Virus record (IMG/VR): IMGVR_UViG_3300042312_000144 | Location: 1 to 29,475 of that record | From: a virus | Direction: 5' to 3' (one strand) | DNA length: 29,475 nucleotides | Shown: positions 13,235-20,265 of the stretch, piece after piece | How positions within the stretch are numbered: the first letter of the stretch is position 1 | How the letters are laid out: the number at the start of each line of letters is the position of its first letter | The notes under the pieces: model-generated | Databases searched by the model: none | What the model was told of the DNA's origin: nothing | Seen by the model: only the letters and a program-made list of their open reading frames with translations | Program-made: the position numbers and the translations under genes

Positions 13235-14404
13235 ATGGCTGATTTTTCTTTAACCACGTTATTCGTGGTTCCAGTAGGGCAAACTGCACTCCCTAGCTCT
13301 GGTTCAACACAAAACTTGACTGCAGGACAAGTAGGTATTTTTAGAAGTGATTATTCAGTAGCTACTGCTGCTAATATTGCTGCATCTCCTTATTTCTACA
13401 TTGCACAAGGTAGAACAAACACTTATTTGCAAGGATCTAAAAGATCTGATAAAATTAAAGGTTGTCCATCAGGATCTGGTTGTAACTCAAATGTAACAGA
13501 ATGGTACAAAGTATCAGGATGTCCTACAGCTGCAAACCAAATTACTGATGTAACTAATTTCACTGTACAATGTGGAGAAACTATAACACTCACTTTGCGT
13601 GCTCACTCTTCTTATATTGATACTTTGTATTTCAATGGTTTTACTCGCTCAGTAACTGTACAAGCACCTTGTTGTGGTTGTGAGGATAATCCTTGCGATA
13701 ATGTAAGTGCTAATACAATAATTAACTTATTGATAGGAAAATTAAATCAAAAAGCTCCTGGTAACAACCCTGATAACATTTCTTTTTCTACATTTTATAC
13801 ATTTGAAAATGTAGGTGGAACAATTTTACGTATTACAGGAAAACCATTAACTAAATATGGTCAGCCTTGTGATGTAGCTGCATTCCCTTATGAATATGAT
13901 AGAATGTGGTTCCGTACATTTGTGTATTCAGGTCCTGCTACTACAGCTGATTTTATTGTAGATGATAATTGTAATCTTGTAGCTAATGCTGTTGTAACTC
14001 AACGTGCTTCTTATGCTTCAGGACAATCTGATGAAATTGCTCAATTAGAGAAAAACTTCTATAGCTATCAAGCAGGTTACTTGAAACATTTACATAGAAT
14101 GGTTGGATACAATGAGAACTTTGAGTCTTGGGTATCTAGTGGTGTTACTTATGACACATACTACATTAAATTTAATGAATATAATAAATCTGCATATGTG
14201 TGGGGTGATTATATCATGGAAGATTCTACAGTAATTATTGCTGCTCCAAATGCTACAACAAGTGGTATAGCTGCTGCTATAGAGACTGTATTAGAAGCTG
14301 GTTTAGGTACTGTGGTTGATAACAATGTTTGTATCACTACTACCACTACTACTTCAAGTGCTCCTGTTTCAACAACAACAACTACTTCTACCCTTATTCC
14401 TTAA
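13235..14404 (+). CDS. Virion surface protein with C-terminal Thr tract (389 aa)
   Basis: The start MADFSLTTLFVVPVGQTALPSSGSTQNLTAGQVGIF is beta-rich and lacks a signal peptide. A cysteine cluster follows (CPSGSGC, then CCGCEDNPC at about 147-155), and a large mixed domain with many Tyr/Phe (EKNFYSYQAGYLKHLHRMVGYNENFESWVSSG). The last 22 residues are Thr/Ser with Ala, Pro and Val (tract 14336-14401), ending TLIP. Similar proteins are common in phages of aquatic Bacteroidota, from memory, as abundant virion components. A capsid auxiliary or head-fibre protein is likely, given its place after the capsid block. The Thr tract forms the extreme C-terminus with no domain after it, unlike the tail genes further on. 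Confidence 0.6.
   Translation: MADFSLTTLFVVPVGQTALPSSGSTQNLTAGQVGIFRSDYSVATAANIAASPYFYIAQGRTNTYLQGSKRSDKIKGCPSGSGCNSNVTEWYKVSGCPTAANQITDVTNFTVQCGETITLTLRAHSSYIDTLYFNGFTRSVTVQAPCCGCEDNPCDNVSANTIINLLIGKLNQKAPGNNPDNISFSTFYTFENVGGTILRITGKPLTKYGQPCDVAAFPYEYDRMWFRTFVYSGPATTADFIVDDNCNLVANAVVTQRASYASGQSDEIAQLEKNFYSYQAGYLKHLHRMVGYNENFESWVSSGVTYDTYYIKFNEYNKSAYVWGDYIMEDSTVIIAAPNATTSGIAAAIETVLEAGLGTVVDNNVCITTTTTTSSAPVSTTTTTSTLIP
14336..14401 (+). repeat. Thr/Ser tract at the C-terminus of the 389-aa virion protein
   Basis: 22 codons, mainly ACT, ACC and ACA with AGT/TCA/TCT, ending one codon set before the TAA. First of nine such tracts in the window. Confidence 0.8.
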
Positions 14405-14427
14405 GAGTAAAGTTTAAACAATAACCT

Positions 14428-14466
14428 ATGCCAGGGGAAAGAGGATAACTCATATTCCTCTGGCAT
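14428..14466 (+). terminator. Strong hairpin between two virion genes; weak terminator or processing site
   Basis: ATGCCAGGGGAA (14428-14439) pairs with TTCCTCTGGCAT (14455-14466), 12 bp with one G-T wobble, around a 15-base loop. The following bases (ATTTATTAT) are T-rich but interrupted, and the next ATG is 15 bases away at 14482. It could set the ratio between the abundant upstream protein and the fibre genes. Confidence 0.55.
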
Positions 14467-14481
14467 ATTTATTATAAAAAC

Positions 14482-15045
14482 ATGCCAAATTTACAATTAG
14501 ACATATTAGTGGTTCCTACATATAGTGTACTAACACTTCGTATTGTAGATGCTTCTATATACCCTACTGATCCTCCAGTGGTGTCATCACCATCTGTTGA
14601 GATTGATGTTCCTGGTTTTGGTACAAAAATATTACCTTTTGTCCCAGGTGAAGATAATATATTTACATCCTCTACTTTAGAAATAACAGAAGAAGGCTGT
14701 AACCAACCTCTTCCTGATGGTATATATAGAATTAAATATTCTGTTGCACCTGCTTATGCTAATTATGTAGAAAAAACAATATTACGTGTTGAAAGGTTAC
14801 AAGAAAAATTTGATAATGCTTTTCTACAATTAAATATGATGGAGTGTGATAGAGCACTCAAAACACAAGCTAGTGTGCAATTAAACACAATTAATTTCTT
14901 TATTCAAGGAGCTATAGCTGCAGCTAATAATTGTGCAGAACATGAATCAAATGTATTATATGCACAAGCAAATAGTATGTTAGATAAGTTTTTAAAATCA
15001 AATTGTGGTTGTTCAGGAAATAATTATCAAATAAATTTTTATTAA
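14482..15045 (+). CDS. Putative virion/tail accessory protein (187 aa)
   Basis: Residues 1-100 are beta-rich and look like an immunoglobulin-type or jelly-roll domain (MPNLQLDILVVPTYSVLTLRIVDASIYPTDPPVVSSPSVEIDVPGFGTK; DGIYRIKYSVAPAYANYVEKTILRVE). The second part is a helical bundle (ERLQEKFDNAFLQLNMMECDRALKTQ; FIQGAIAAANNCAEHESNVLYAQANSMLDKFLK) ending CGCSGNNYQINFY. The combination of an N-terminal beta domain and a C-terminal helical, cysteine-bearing part suggests a structural adaptor between capsid or tail and fibres. It is followed by only one base before a tiny Cys-rich gene. The family is not named by me. A role in the virion is inferred from position. Confidence 0.55.
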   Translation: MPNLQLDILVVPTYSVLTLRIVDASIYPTDPPVVSSPSVEIDVPGFGTKILPFVPGEDNIFTSSTLEITEEGCNQPLPDGIYRIKYSVAPAYANYVEKTILRVERLQEKFDNAFLQLNMMECDRALKTQASVQLNTINFFIQGAIAAANNCAEHESNVLYAQANSMLDKFLKSNCGCSGNNYQINFY

Positions 15046-15046
15046 T

Positions 15047-15145
15047 ATGAAAGCAACTTGTACTTCTTGTGGAGCTAATGTAGGATGTGGATGTCAATTG
15101 ACAAATGGATTGTGTGCACATTGTGCCTCTAAAATTCTAAAATAA
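15047..15145 (+). CDS. Tiny cysteine-rich, zinc-knuckle-like protein (32 aa)
   Basis: ATG at 15047, one base after the previous stop, and TAA at 15143-15145, four bases before the next ATG. It fits so exactly between two genes that it is very likely real. It reads MKATCTSCGANVGCGCQL, then TNGLCAHCASKILK: C-x2-C, C-x-C and C-x2-C give six cysteines plus one His, enough for one or two zinc sites. It would be one of the smallest proteins in the virion block. From memory, similar short peptides recur in phages of Bacteroidota; no function is known to me. The pattern resembles a zinc ribbon, which could act as a clip between subunits or as a reducing-environment folding switch (speculative). Confidence 0.75.
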   Translation: MKATCTSCGANVGCGCQLTNGLCAHCASKILK

Positions 15146-15149
15146 AAAT

Positions 15150-15575
15150 ATGTTATCACCTAGATTAACTAATTGTCCAGAATGCGCTAACATTCCTTCT
15201 TTATTAAAGAAGATAGATTGTAAGTTAGCTGAACTTGGTAATCTTTTATACAACAATATTTCATATATGTTGAATAAACCTATTCCTTCTACTGACATCC
15301 TACAATTAATAGGATATAGAAGAATATTAATGTATAAGTATTACAACCCTACCTATGTACATAGATATTCAATATCTATGATAGCAGGTAAAGTGATACG
15401 CCTTACAGCAGGTTGTGTAAGTAGATGTAACACCCCTGAGCCTTGTATAGAAGAACCCTGTAATATTGAAGTTGTTATAAATACAACAACTTCCACTACA
15501 ACAACAGGATTATTAGATGATTTAAATAATCTATTACTAGACGATAATGATATAAATATACAAGACGATGAGTAA
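15150..15575 (+). CDS. Virion/tail accessory protein with Thr linker and acidic tail (141 aa)
   Basis: The N-terminal half starts with a CPEC motif (LTNCPECANIPSLLKKIDCKLAELGNLLYNNISYMLNKP) forming a cysteine-anchored helix pair. It is followed by GYRRILMYKYYNPTYVHRYSISMIAGKVIRL and a cysteine cluster (GCVSRCNTPEPCIEEPCN). Residues 112-119 are a short Thr/Ser tract (15483-15506), then GLLDDLNNLLLDDNDINIQDDE, a very acidic end. The stop overlaps the beta-helix spike gene by 8 bases, so the two are translationally coupled. It is probably an assembly partner or anchor of that spike. The acidic tail could be an attachment peptide. Family not recognised by name. Confidence 0.6.
   Translation: MLSPRLTNCPECANIPSLLKKIDCKLAELGNLLYNNISYMLNKPIPSTDILQLIGYRRILMYKYYNPTYVHRYSISMIAGKVIRLTAGCVSRCNTPEPCIEEPCNIEVVINTTTSTTTTGLLDDLNNLLLDDNDINIQDDE
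15483..15506 (+). repeat. Short Thr tract
   Basis: Eight codons, seven Thr and one Ser, ending in Gly-Leu-Leu. It has the same tract-then-Gly/Thr-Leu ending as other tracts in the window. Confidence 0.7.
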
Positions 15576-17142
15576 AGTAAGAGATTATGCTCAGTTAATT
15601 AATTTAACTGGTGAAGAAAAAGTGTATATAGTTCCTGAAAATCCCATCTCAGGGGTTGGTGGGTATTGGACAACTATTGATGATATAAGAGAAAATGAGT
15701 TTTTTTATGTTTTAAATGGTACTAATATTGATGATACAACTGCTCTTCAAAACTCAATTAACTTTTGTGCAGCAAACAATAAAATTCTAGTATTAAAAGG
15801 CCTTTTTAAAAGTAATACAGTTGATGTAACAAATCCAATAGAAATTGTTGGTATTAATGCAACAATTGAAAAAATAGATGATGCAAACGATATTTTAATT
15901 AATATTAATTCTTCTAATGTATCAATAGAGAATGTAGAGTTTATAGATTTTAAAGGTGTCGTTAATAGTTTTAAAAACACAATAGAAATTAAAGGTACAG
16001 TACTTACACCAATAAAAAATATCAAAATAACAAATTGTATAGCAAGAGATGGTAGAGGAACATTTGTTTGGACAGAATTTGTTCACGATTCATTTTTTTT
16101 ACATAATCAAGTTTCTAATTATGAATATGGGGGGTTTTTACACCTTTCAGCTAAAAATATAAAAACAGATAACAATATTATCAACAATATTGGTATTTCT
16201 CATAACACTGATGCTTATGGTATAGCATATACTAGAACAGAAAATGACAGTTTAATAAACTATCCCAAATCAATTAATTCAACTGCTAATTATAACAGTA
16301 TAACTAATATTCCTGCATGGGAAGCACTTGATACTCATGGCGGTGAAAATTTAGAATTTAACAATAATTTTATAGATAATTGTTTAGTTGGTATTGCTAT
16401 AGTTAACGCTGATGGTCATACAACAAATGAACTGTTTGAAGCAAATTATGTTATAGCTAAAAACAATAATATAAATAATTGTTCAAGAGTAGGTATAGCT
16501 GTTAAAGGTAATGGCATTACTACTTATGCTAAAGGCATTATAATTTCTGAAAATATTATAAAAAGGTGTGGTGTAGCTAATGATGCTAATTTTTACCCTG
16601 ATGGCTGTGCTATTTTAGTCAAAAATTTTGTAGAAAATTGTATTGTTTCTCTTAACAATATTATTGAGCCTTATCAATCTGGTATTACTGTTATTAATGA
16701 CGTATTGAATATAAATGTAATTGGCAATAATATTTCTAACACACAAACATCTGTTTTTTCAGTTAATTGGGGGATTTTAATATCTAACACAAATAATAGT
16801 GGCATTATTGCAAACAACAATATTTTAAGAAATAACTTAGCTTTAAACACCTATGTTGGTAAACGAGGTATTGCGTTTTCTTCAATTAATCATGTTAATT
16901 CATTTTTAATTCAAGGCAATAATTCTACTTATGAAATACCTTATTTAACTACTTTTTATCAAAATTCATATACTGGCTTATTGAGTGAAAACGGTGCAAA
17001 ATTATTAAGTGGTAACGGTACACCAGAGGGTTTTGTAACAGCTCCAAGAGGATCACAATTTACTAGAATAAATGGCGGTGCAAATACTACACTTTATATA
17101 AAAGAAACAGCTAGTGGTAATACTGGGTGGAGAGCAATATAA
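15568..17142 (+). CDS. Parallel beta-helix tail spike (pectate-lyase-like fold), 524 aa
   Basis: After a short head (MSKVRDYAQLINLTGEEKVYIVPEN) comes the typical 'DDTTALQNSINFCAANNK' opening of phage spikes (about 55-73), followed by 'LVLKGLFKSNTVDVTN'. Some 350 residues then show repeated strand-turn units rich in Asn (NNIINNIGISHN, ENNFIDN-type, NNNINNCSRVGIAVKG, NIIKRCG, NNISNTQTS). The Asn ladder and spacing of about 22-30 residues mark a right-handed parallel beta-helix. The C-terminus (TAPRGSQFTRINGGANTTLYIKETASGNTGWRAI) is a common trimerisation/tip module of Bacteroidota phage spikes. A role in receptor binding or glycan cleavage is likely. Catalytic acids cannot be picked out by eye. 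Confidence 0.85.
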   Translation: MSKVRDYAQLINLTGEEKVYIVPENPISGVGGYWTTIDDIRENEFFYVLNGTNIDDTTALQNSINFCAANNKILVLKGLFKSNTVDVTNPIEIVGINATIEKIDDANDILININSSNVSIENVEFIDFKGVVNSFKNTIEIKGTVLTPIKNIKITNCIARDGRGTFVWTEFVHDSFFLHNQVSNYEYGGFLHLSAKNIKTDNNIINNIGISHNTDAYGIAYTRTENDSLINYPKSINSTANYNSITNIPAWEALDTHGGENLEFNNNFIDNCLVGIAIVNADGHTTNELFEANYVIAKNNNINNCSRVGIAVKGNGITTYAKGIIISENIIKRCGVANDANFYPDGCAILVKNFVENCIVSLNNIIEPYQSGITVINDVLNINVIGNNISNTQTSVFSVNWGILISNTNNSGIIANNNILRNNLALNTYVGKRGIAFSSINHVNSFLIQGNNSTYEIPYLTTFYQNSYTGLLSENGAKLLSGNGTPEGFVTAPRGSQFTRINGGANTTLYIKETASGNTGWRAI

Positions 17143-17164
17143 ATAATTTTTAAAACAAAATAAT

Positions 17165-18247
17165 ATGACAAATTGTTCAAATTGTTATAACGGATGTACA
17201 GAAATTATTTCTGACAAATGTGTTAAATATACAGGGATAGATGTTCCTGTTTTAGGAATACAAACAGGTGATTCATTGTCACTTGTTGAACAAGCATTGA
17301 TTACATTTCTCACATCTACATTAGATGGTACAGGAGTGATAATAAATCTTGGTGATACAGTGATATGTGAACTTGTACAACAATATCTCCCTACATGTAA
17401 AGATCTTTCTATTGTAGATGTGTCAATAGCATTAATACAAGCTGCTTGTGATTTACAAGAACAAGTAGATGATGTTGTAGAAGAGCTTGCTGTTTTAAAT
17501 GCTGATTATACAATTGGATGCTTAACAGGTGTCACAGCTTCTTCAGATACACATGCTATTGTACAAGCAGTTATTAATAAACTATGTCAAGTACAAGTTG
17601 ATTTATCAGCATTAGCTTTAAATCTTTCTACAAACTATGTAAGTATAGCTAATATTAATTCTTATATTGCCGCTTATATAAATAGTGCTAATTCATTAGT
17701 GAGTGTTAAAATGATTCCTTATGTTGCAGTTCCTTATTTTAATCCTGATCTTTCAAATTTCGATGGTACAGGAGCAGGTATAGGAAACTGGGCAAAAATC
17801 TATTTATGTAATGGTGCTAATCCAGGAGTTCCTGATTTAAGAGGAAGAGTGCTAGTTGGAGCAACCACAGGAATGAATGGTGGTCCACTTAATTCTGCTG
17901 TTGACCCTGCTTTACCAGGTAATCCAGCTTATACATTAGGAACTACTACAGGTGTGAATCAAGTAACACTTGGTCCTACACAAATTCCTAGTCATGCACA
18001 CACAGCTACAGCTGTTTCTACAGATGCAGGACATACACATGCTTATATTTTTATGGCTGGTGGTTTAAATGGAGATCAAACTGTTCCAGCAGGTTCCACT
18101 CCTTATTTTTCACCTGCACCTGGAATCACTGGTTCTGCTTCTGCAAATATTACTACAACAGTAACTGTTAATCCATTTGGTGGAGGTCTTCCTCATCAAA
18201 ATAATCAACCTGCAATTGGTTGTTATTATATTATATACATACCTTAA
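17165..18247 (+). CDS. Tail fibre with collar-type C-terminal domain (360 aa)
   Basis: The N-terminal 175 residues carry paired cysteines (NCSNCYNGC) and helical, probably coiled-coil segments (LSIVDVSIALIQAACDLQEQVDDVVEELAVLN). They resemble the stems of the two following genes in outline. From about 178 the sequence becomes a tail-collar domain. It reads WAKIYLCNGANPGVPDLRGRVLVGATTG, then TLGPTQIPSHAHTATAVSTDAGHTHAYIF with the His-rich metal-binding turns, and the end GGGLPHQNNQPAIGCYYIIYIP. This matches the T4 gp12-type/Tail_Collar pattern (DLRGR...PSHxH...PHxNxQP...YII). The histidines bind metal in known members, and these domains make the receptor-binding tip. It is followed by two Cys/Thr-rich genes of the same cluster. 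Confidence 0.85.
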   Translation: MTNCSNCYNGCTEIISDKCVKYTGIDVPVLGIQTGDSLSLVEQALITFLTSTLDGTGVIINLGDTVICELVQQYLPTCKDLSIVDVSIALIQAACDLQEQVDDVVEELAVLNADYTIGCLTGVTASSDTHAIVQAVINKLCQVQVDLSALALNLSTNYVSIANINSYIAAYINSANSLVSVKMIPYVAVPYFNPDLSNFDGTGAGIGNWAKIYLCNGANPGVPDLRGRVLVGATTGMNGGPLNSAVDPALPGNPAYTLGTTTGVNQVTLGPTQIPSHAHTATAVSTDAGHTHAYIFMAGGLNGDQTVPAGSTPYFSPAPGITGSASANITTTVTVNPFGGGLPHQNNQPAIGCYYIIYIP

Positions 18248-18257
18248 AAAAATTAAT

Positions 18258-18893
18258 ATGTCATATTTACCTGTTAATCCTTGTTGTACAGATGTAATTA
18301 TACCCACTCCTTGTGGATGTTCTTCTACACCTTCTAATAATTGTGGACAAAATATGTGTGGAACTAATACATTACTATCTAGCAATGTTGTTTACAATGG
18401 ACCAGCATTATCTTGTATAGTGGCTGAACCATGTAATACATTAAATGTAGTTTTACAAAAAATAGATGAGATTATATGTAATTTAGTATCACAGATAAAT
18501 TATTTAAATATTCAAATAACTAACATCACTAATCAAGTAATTAATATAAATGGTGATATAATTAATATTTACAACACATTAGAACAATGTTGTGGCGCAA
18601 CCACTACCACTACATCTACTAGTAGTTCAACCACAACAACAACCACTACTCCCTCTTCAGAAACGTGTTCAATATATAAACTAATAGCTTCAGGACCTAG
18701 TGTTTTACCTGGAGACACCGATTGGTCAGGTGTAGATTGTTATACAAGTCTTCCAGTTGGAGGAACAGTTACAGATCTTGTTAGTATTAATACAGAATGT
18801 ATAGTTGATGGTTCATTAACATATGGTGATAAAGTAATCTTACTTGAAAGCTTATCTTGTAATACAACAACCACCACAACTACATTAATATGA
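18258..18893 (+). CDS. Tail-tip/fibre protein with Thr tracts, paralogue of the next gene (211 aa)
   Basis: The start at 18258 (MSYLPVNPCCTDVIIPTPCG) is preferred over an in-frame ATG at 18177, because that one lies deep inside the previous gene and adds a stretch unlike anything else. The order is a Cys-rich head (CGCSSTPSNNCGQNMCG), a helix with IDEIICNLVSQINYLNIQITNITNQVININGDIINIYNTLEQCC (about 68-113), a Thr/Ser tract (115-131), a small beta module (CSIYKLIASGPSVLPGDTDWSGVDCYTSL...), and a second Thr tract at the C-terminus followed only by Leu-Ile. The helix has Ile/Asn at heptad-like positions, suggesting a trimeric stem. The stop overlaps the next ATG (ATGA). Receptor binding is likely but unproven. 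Confidence 0.65.
   Translation: MSYLPVNPCCTDVIIPTPCGCSSTPSNNCGQNMCGTNTLLSSNVVYNGPALSCIVAEPCNTLNVVLQKIDEIICNLVSQINYLNIQITNITNQVININGDIINIYNTLEQCCGATTTTTSTSSSTTTTTTTPSSETCSIYKLIASGPSVLPGDTDWSGVDCYTSLPVGGTVTDLVSINTECIVDGSLTYGDKVILLESLSCNTTTTTTTLI
18600..18650 (+). repeat. Thr/Ser tract in the 211-aa fibre protein
   Basis: 17 codons of Thr (ACC/ACT/ACA) with four Ser, linking the stem helix to the C-terminal beta module. Confidence 0.8.
18864..18884 (+). repeat. Thr tract ending the 211-aa fibre protein
   Basis: Seven Thr codons followed by Leu-Ile and TGA. No module follows, and the next gene begins in the overlapping ATGA. Confidence 0.75.
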
Positions 18894-19546
18894 TTTGTCC
18901 TAGTATAAACAACACAACAATAATAGGAACAAGTGGCATTTCATATGATGCCCCACCACTTCCTTGTACAGATGTAAACACTTGTGATGGTTTAAATTTA
19001 ATATTTTCTAAATTTGACACTATTATATGTTCTGTAATAGATGATGTTGATGAAATAACAAAAAACATAACAAATCTTAATGAGCAGTTAGTAACTATAA
19101 CTGATGATATAGTTAATATTAATGAACAATTAAATATATGTTGTCCAACCACTACCACTACCACCACAGTTCCTCCCACTACTACTACCACTACTAGTAG
19201 TAGTACTACTACCACTAGTACAACATTACCACCAACTACCACTACCACTAGTAGCTCTAGCACATCTACTACTTCTACAAGCACATCTACAACATCTACA
19301 ACATCTACAAGTAGCACTACCACAACCACTACTACATCTATACCATTACTTTGTTTTCAATTAGAAATATATCCTCCATTATTTAATCCAGGAACATTTC
19401 ACGTGGTACAATATTTAGATTGTGAGGGTAAAATTCAAGTTGAAAGTGTGCCATCTGATGCAGAAATGGTAACTGTATGTTACACAGCAGTTGTATCTGA
19501 TAATCTTAATGGGGTGACAACACCTTTGTACATCTATTGTCTTTAA
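18890..19546 (+). CDS. Tail-tip/fibre protein with long Thr/Ser-rich mucin-like linker (218 aa)
   Basis: The N-terminal part mirrors the preceding gene. The two share the pattern Tyr-Xaa-Xaa-Pro-Xaa-Leu-Xaa-Cys, then LNxxxxKxDxIIC, a Thr-Asn-Ile/Leu coiled helix (TKNITNLNEQLVTITDDIVNINEQL), and Cys-Cys before the tract. Residues 87-150 are a 64-residue tract of Thr and Ser with two Pro-Pro breaks (VPP, LPP), the longest in the window. It should be extended and stiff, and is a candidate for glycosylation. The C-terminal 68 residues are a compact beta module with four Cys (LLCFQLEIYPPLFNPGTFHVVQYLDCEGK; CYTAV; YIYCL end). Presumably a tandem duplicate of 18258-18893 whose C-terminal module has been exchanged. 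Confidence 0.65.
   Translation: MICPSINNTTIIGTSGISYDAPPLPCTDVNTCDGLNLIFSKFDTIICSVIDDVDEITKNITNLNEQLVTITDDIVNINEQLNICCPTTTTTTTVPPTTTTTTSSSTTTTSTTLPPTTTTTSSSSTSTTSTSTSTTSTTSTSSTTTTTTTSIPLLCFQLEIYPPLFNPGTFHVVQYLDCEGKIQVESVPSDAEMVTVCYTAVVSDNLNGVTTPLYIYCL
19148..19339 (+). repeat. 64-codon Thr/Ser tract, longest low-complexity tract of the window
   Basis: 192 bases of mixed ACT/ACC/ACA and AGT/TCT/AGC codons. The middle contains (TCT-ACA/ACT)-like short repeats around 19263-19310. The mixture of synonymous codons shows selection on the protein, or an old expansion, rather than fresh slippage. Confidence 0.85.
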
Positions 19547-19561
19547 ACTAAAACCAATAAT

Positions 19562-20092
19562 ATGACAGTCTTAATAACACTAACAGTAGCAGGTCTAGAT
19601 TCTGGACCATTCAATCTTTATTCAAATCTTGATGGGTACACCTCAGCATTTGAAACAGGAGTTTCTAGAGTAGCATTACTTGCAGGATATTCTTCTTCTT
19701 TAGTTCCTGATTTTACAACAACTATTAGAGTGATTTCTACAGGTAATTGTACTAATTATATTGATATACCATTATATATCACTACAACAACTACTACCAC
19801 TGCAACACCTACAACAACAACTACCACTACAACAGGATTAGTTGAAGGTATTATGTCTACAACTTCTCATCCAACAGATGCATGTCCATTGTCTTTATCA
19901 CCTTCTTGGTGGTTAGGAGGTACAGGTACAATTGGTGTAGGAGGAATTGTATATACAGATTCATTAGGAACTACACCTTTTGTAGGAGATGGGAATTTTT
20001 ATAAATTAAAACTATTAAGTAGTCCAACTGTTTATAGTGCACCAGTAGATAGTTTTGGAGCAATAGGTATTCCTGTTAGTATATGTCCATAA
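19562..20092 (+). CDS. Modular small tail protein with Thr linker (176 aa)
   Basis: Residues 1-73 form a small beta domain (MTVLITLTVAGLDSGPFNLYSNLDGY, VSRVALLAGYSSSLVPD, STGNCTNYIDIPL). I have seen this pattern, ending before a Thr tract, in many phages of Bacteroidota, so it is probably a movable module. A Thr tract (residues 74-91, with Ala-Thr-Pro inside) joins it to a second beta domain (HPTDACPLSLSPSWWLGGTGTIGVGG... FYKLKLLSSPTVYSAPVDSFGAIGIPVSICP). The latter has Trp-Trp and two cysteines near its ends. It is the last gene before the terminator at 20127-20153. A tip or receptor-contact role is inferred from neighbours. Confidence 0.6.
   Translation: MTVLITLTVAGLDSGPFNLYSNLDGYTSAFETGVSRVALLAGYSSSLVPDFTTTIRVISTGNCTNYIDIPLYITTTTTTTATPTTTTTTTTGLVEGIMSTTSHPTDACPLSLSPSWWLGGTGTIGVGGIVYTDSLGTTPFVGDGNFYKLKLLSSPTVYSAPVDSFGAIGIPVSICP
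19781..19834 (+). repeat. Thr tract joining two beta modules
   Basis: 18 codons, sixteen Thr with Ala and Pro; it ends before Gly-Leu-Val. Confidence 0.8.
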
Positions 20093-20126
20093 TAAAATCA
20101 TAGTTTATTGGTTTCCTATGTTTTTG

Positions 20127-20153
20127 CTCCTCTAGATTTCTGGAGGAGTTTTT
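20127..20153 (+). terminator. Rho-independent terminator closing the fibre cluster
   Basis: CTCCTCTAG (20127-20135), loop ATTT, CTGGAGGAG (20140-20148) pair over 9 bp with one T-G wobble, followed by TTTTT (20149-20153). It is the clearest rightward terminator of the window, with no gene between 20093 and 20265. Confidence 0.9.
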
Positions 20154-20201
20154 GTTTCTAACTAACTTAATTATAAATAATTAAAGCTCTAATTAAAATT
20201 A

Positions 20202-20234
20202 TTTGGAATATATAAAAACTATTAATTATCTTTA
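20202..20234 (+). promoter_or_regulatory. Bacteroidota-type promoter opening the phosphoesterase-to-muzzle unit
   Basis: TTTG at 20202-20205, 21-base spacer, TATCTTTA at 20227-20234 (one mismatch from TAnnTTTG, at the last base). It lies between the terminator at 20127-20153 and the ATG at 20266, giving a leader of about 25 bases. It overlaps an alternative ATG at 20203, which is one reason to reject that start. Confidence 0.6.
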
Positions 20235-20265
20235 CAATATTTTTTTAACTAATATATACACATAT

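Noticed and set aside
18177-18257. Upstream ATG adding 27 residues to the 211-aa fibre protein
   Set aside because: It lies inside the collar-fibre gene in another frame; the ATG at 18258 sits 10 bases after that gene's stop and gives the Cys-rich head shared with neighbours.
18880-19329. 149-codon minus-strand frame rich in Val
   Set aside because: Antisense of the Thr/Ser tract (ACN read as GTN-type Val codons); composition artefact.
14336-19339. CRISPR array or diversity-generating retroelement in the repeated Thr-coding DNA
   Set aside because: Repeats lie in frame within genes without regular spacers; there is no reverse transcriptase, and no template/variable repeat pair was seen.
20203-20265. 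Upstream ATG adding 21 residues to the phosphoesterase
   Set aside because: The promoter at 20202-20234 covers it, and the added residues (EYIKTINYLYNIFLTN) look like translated leader.
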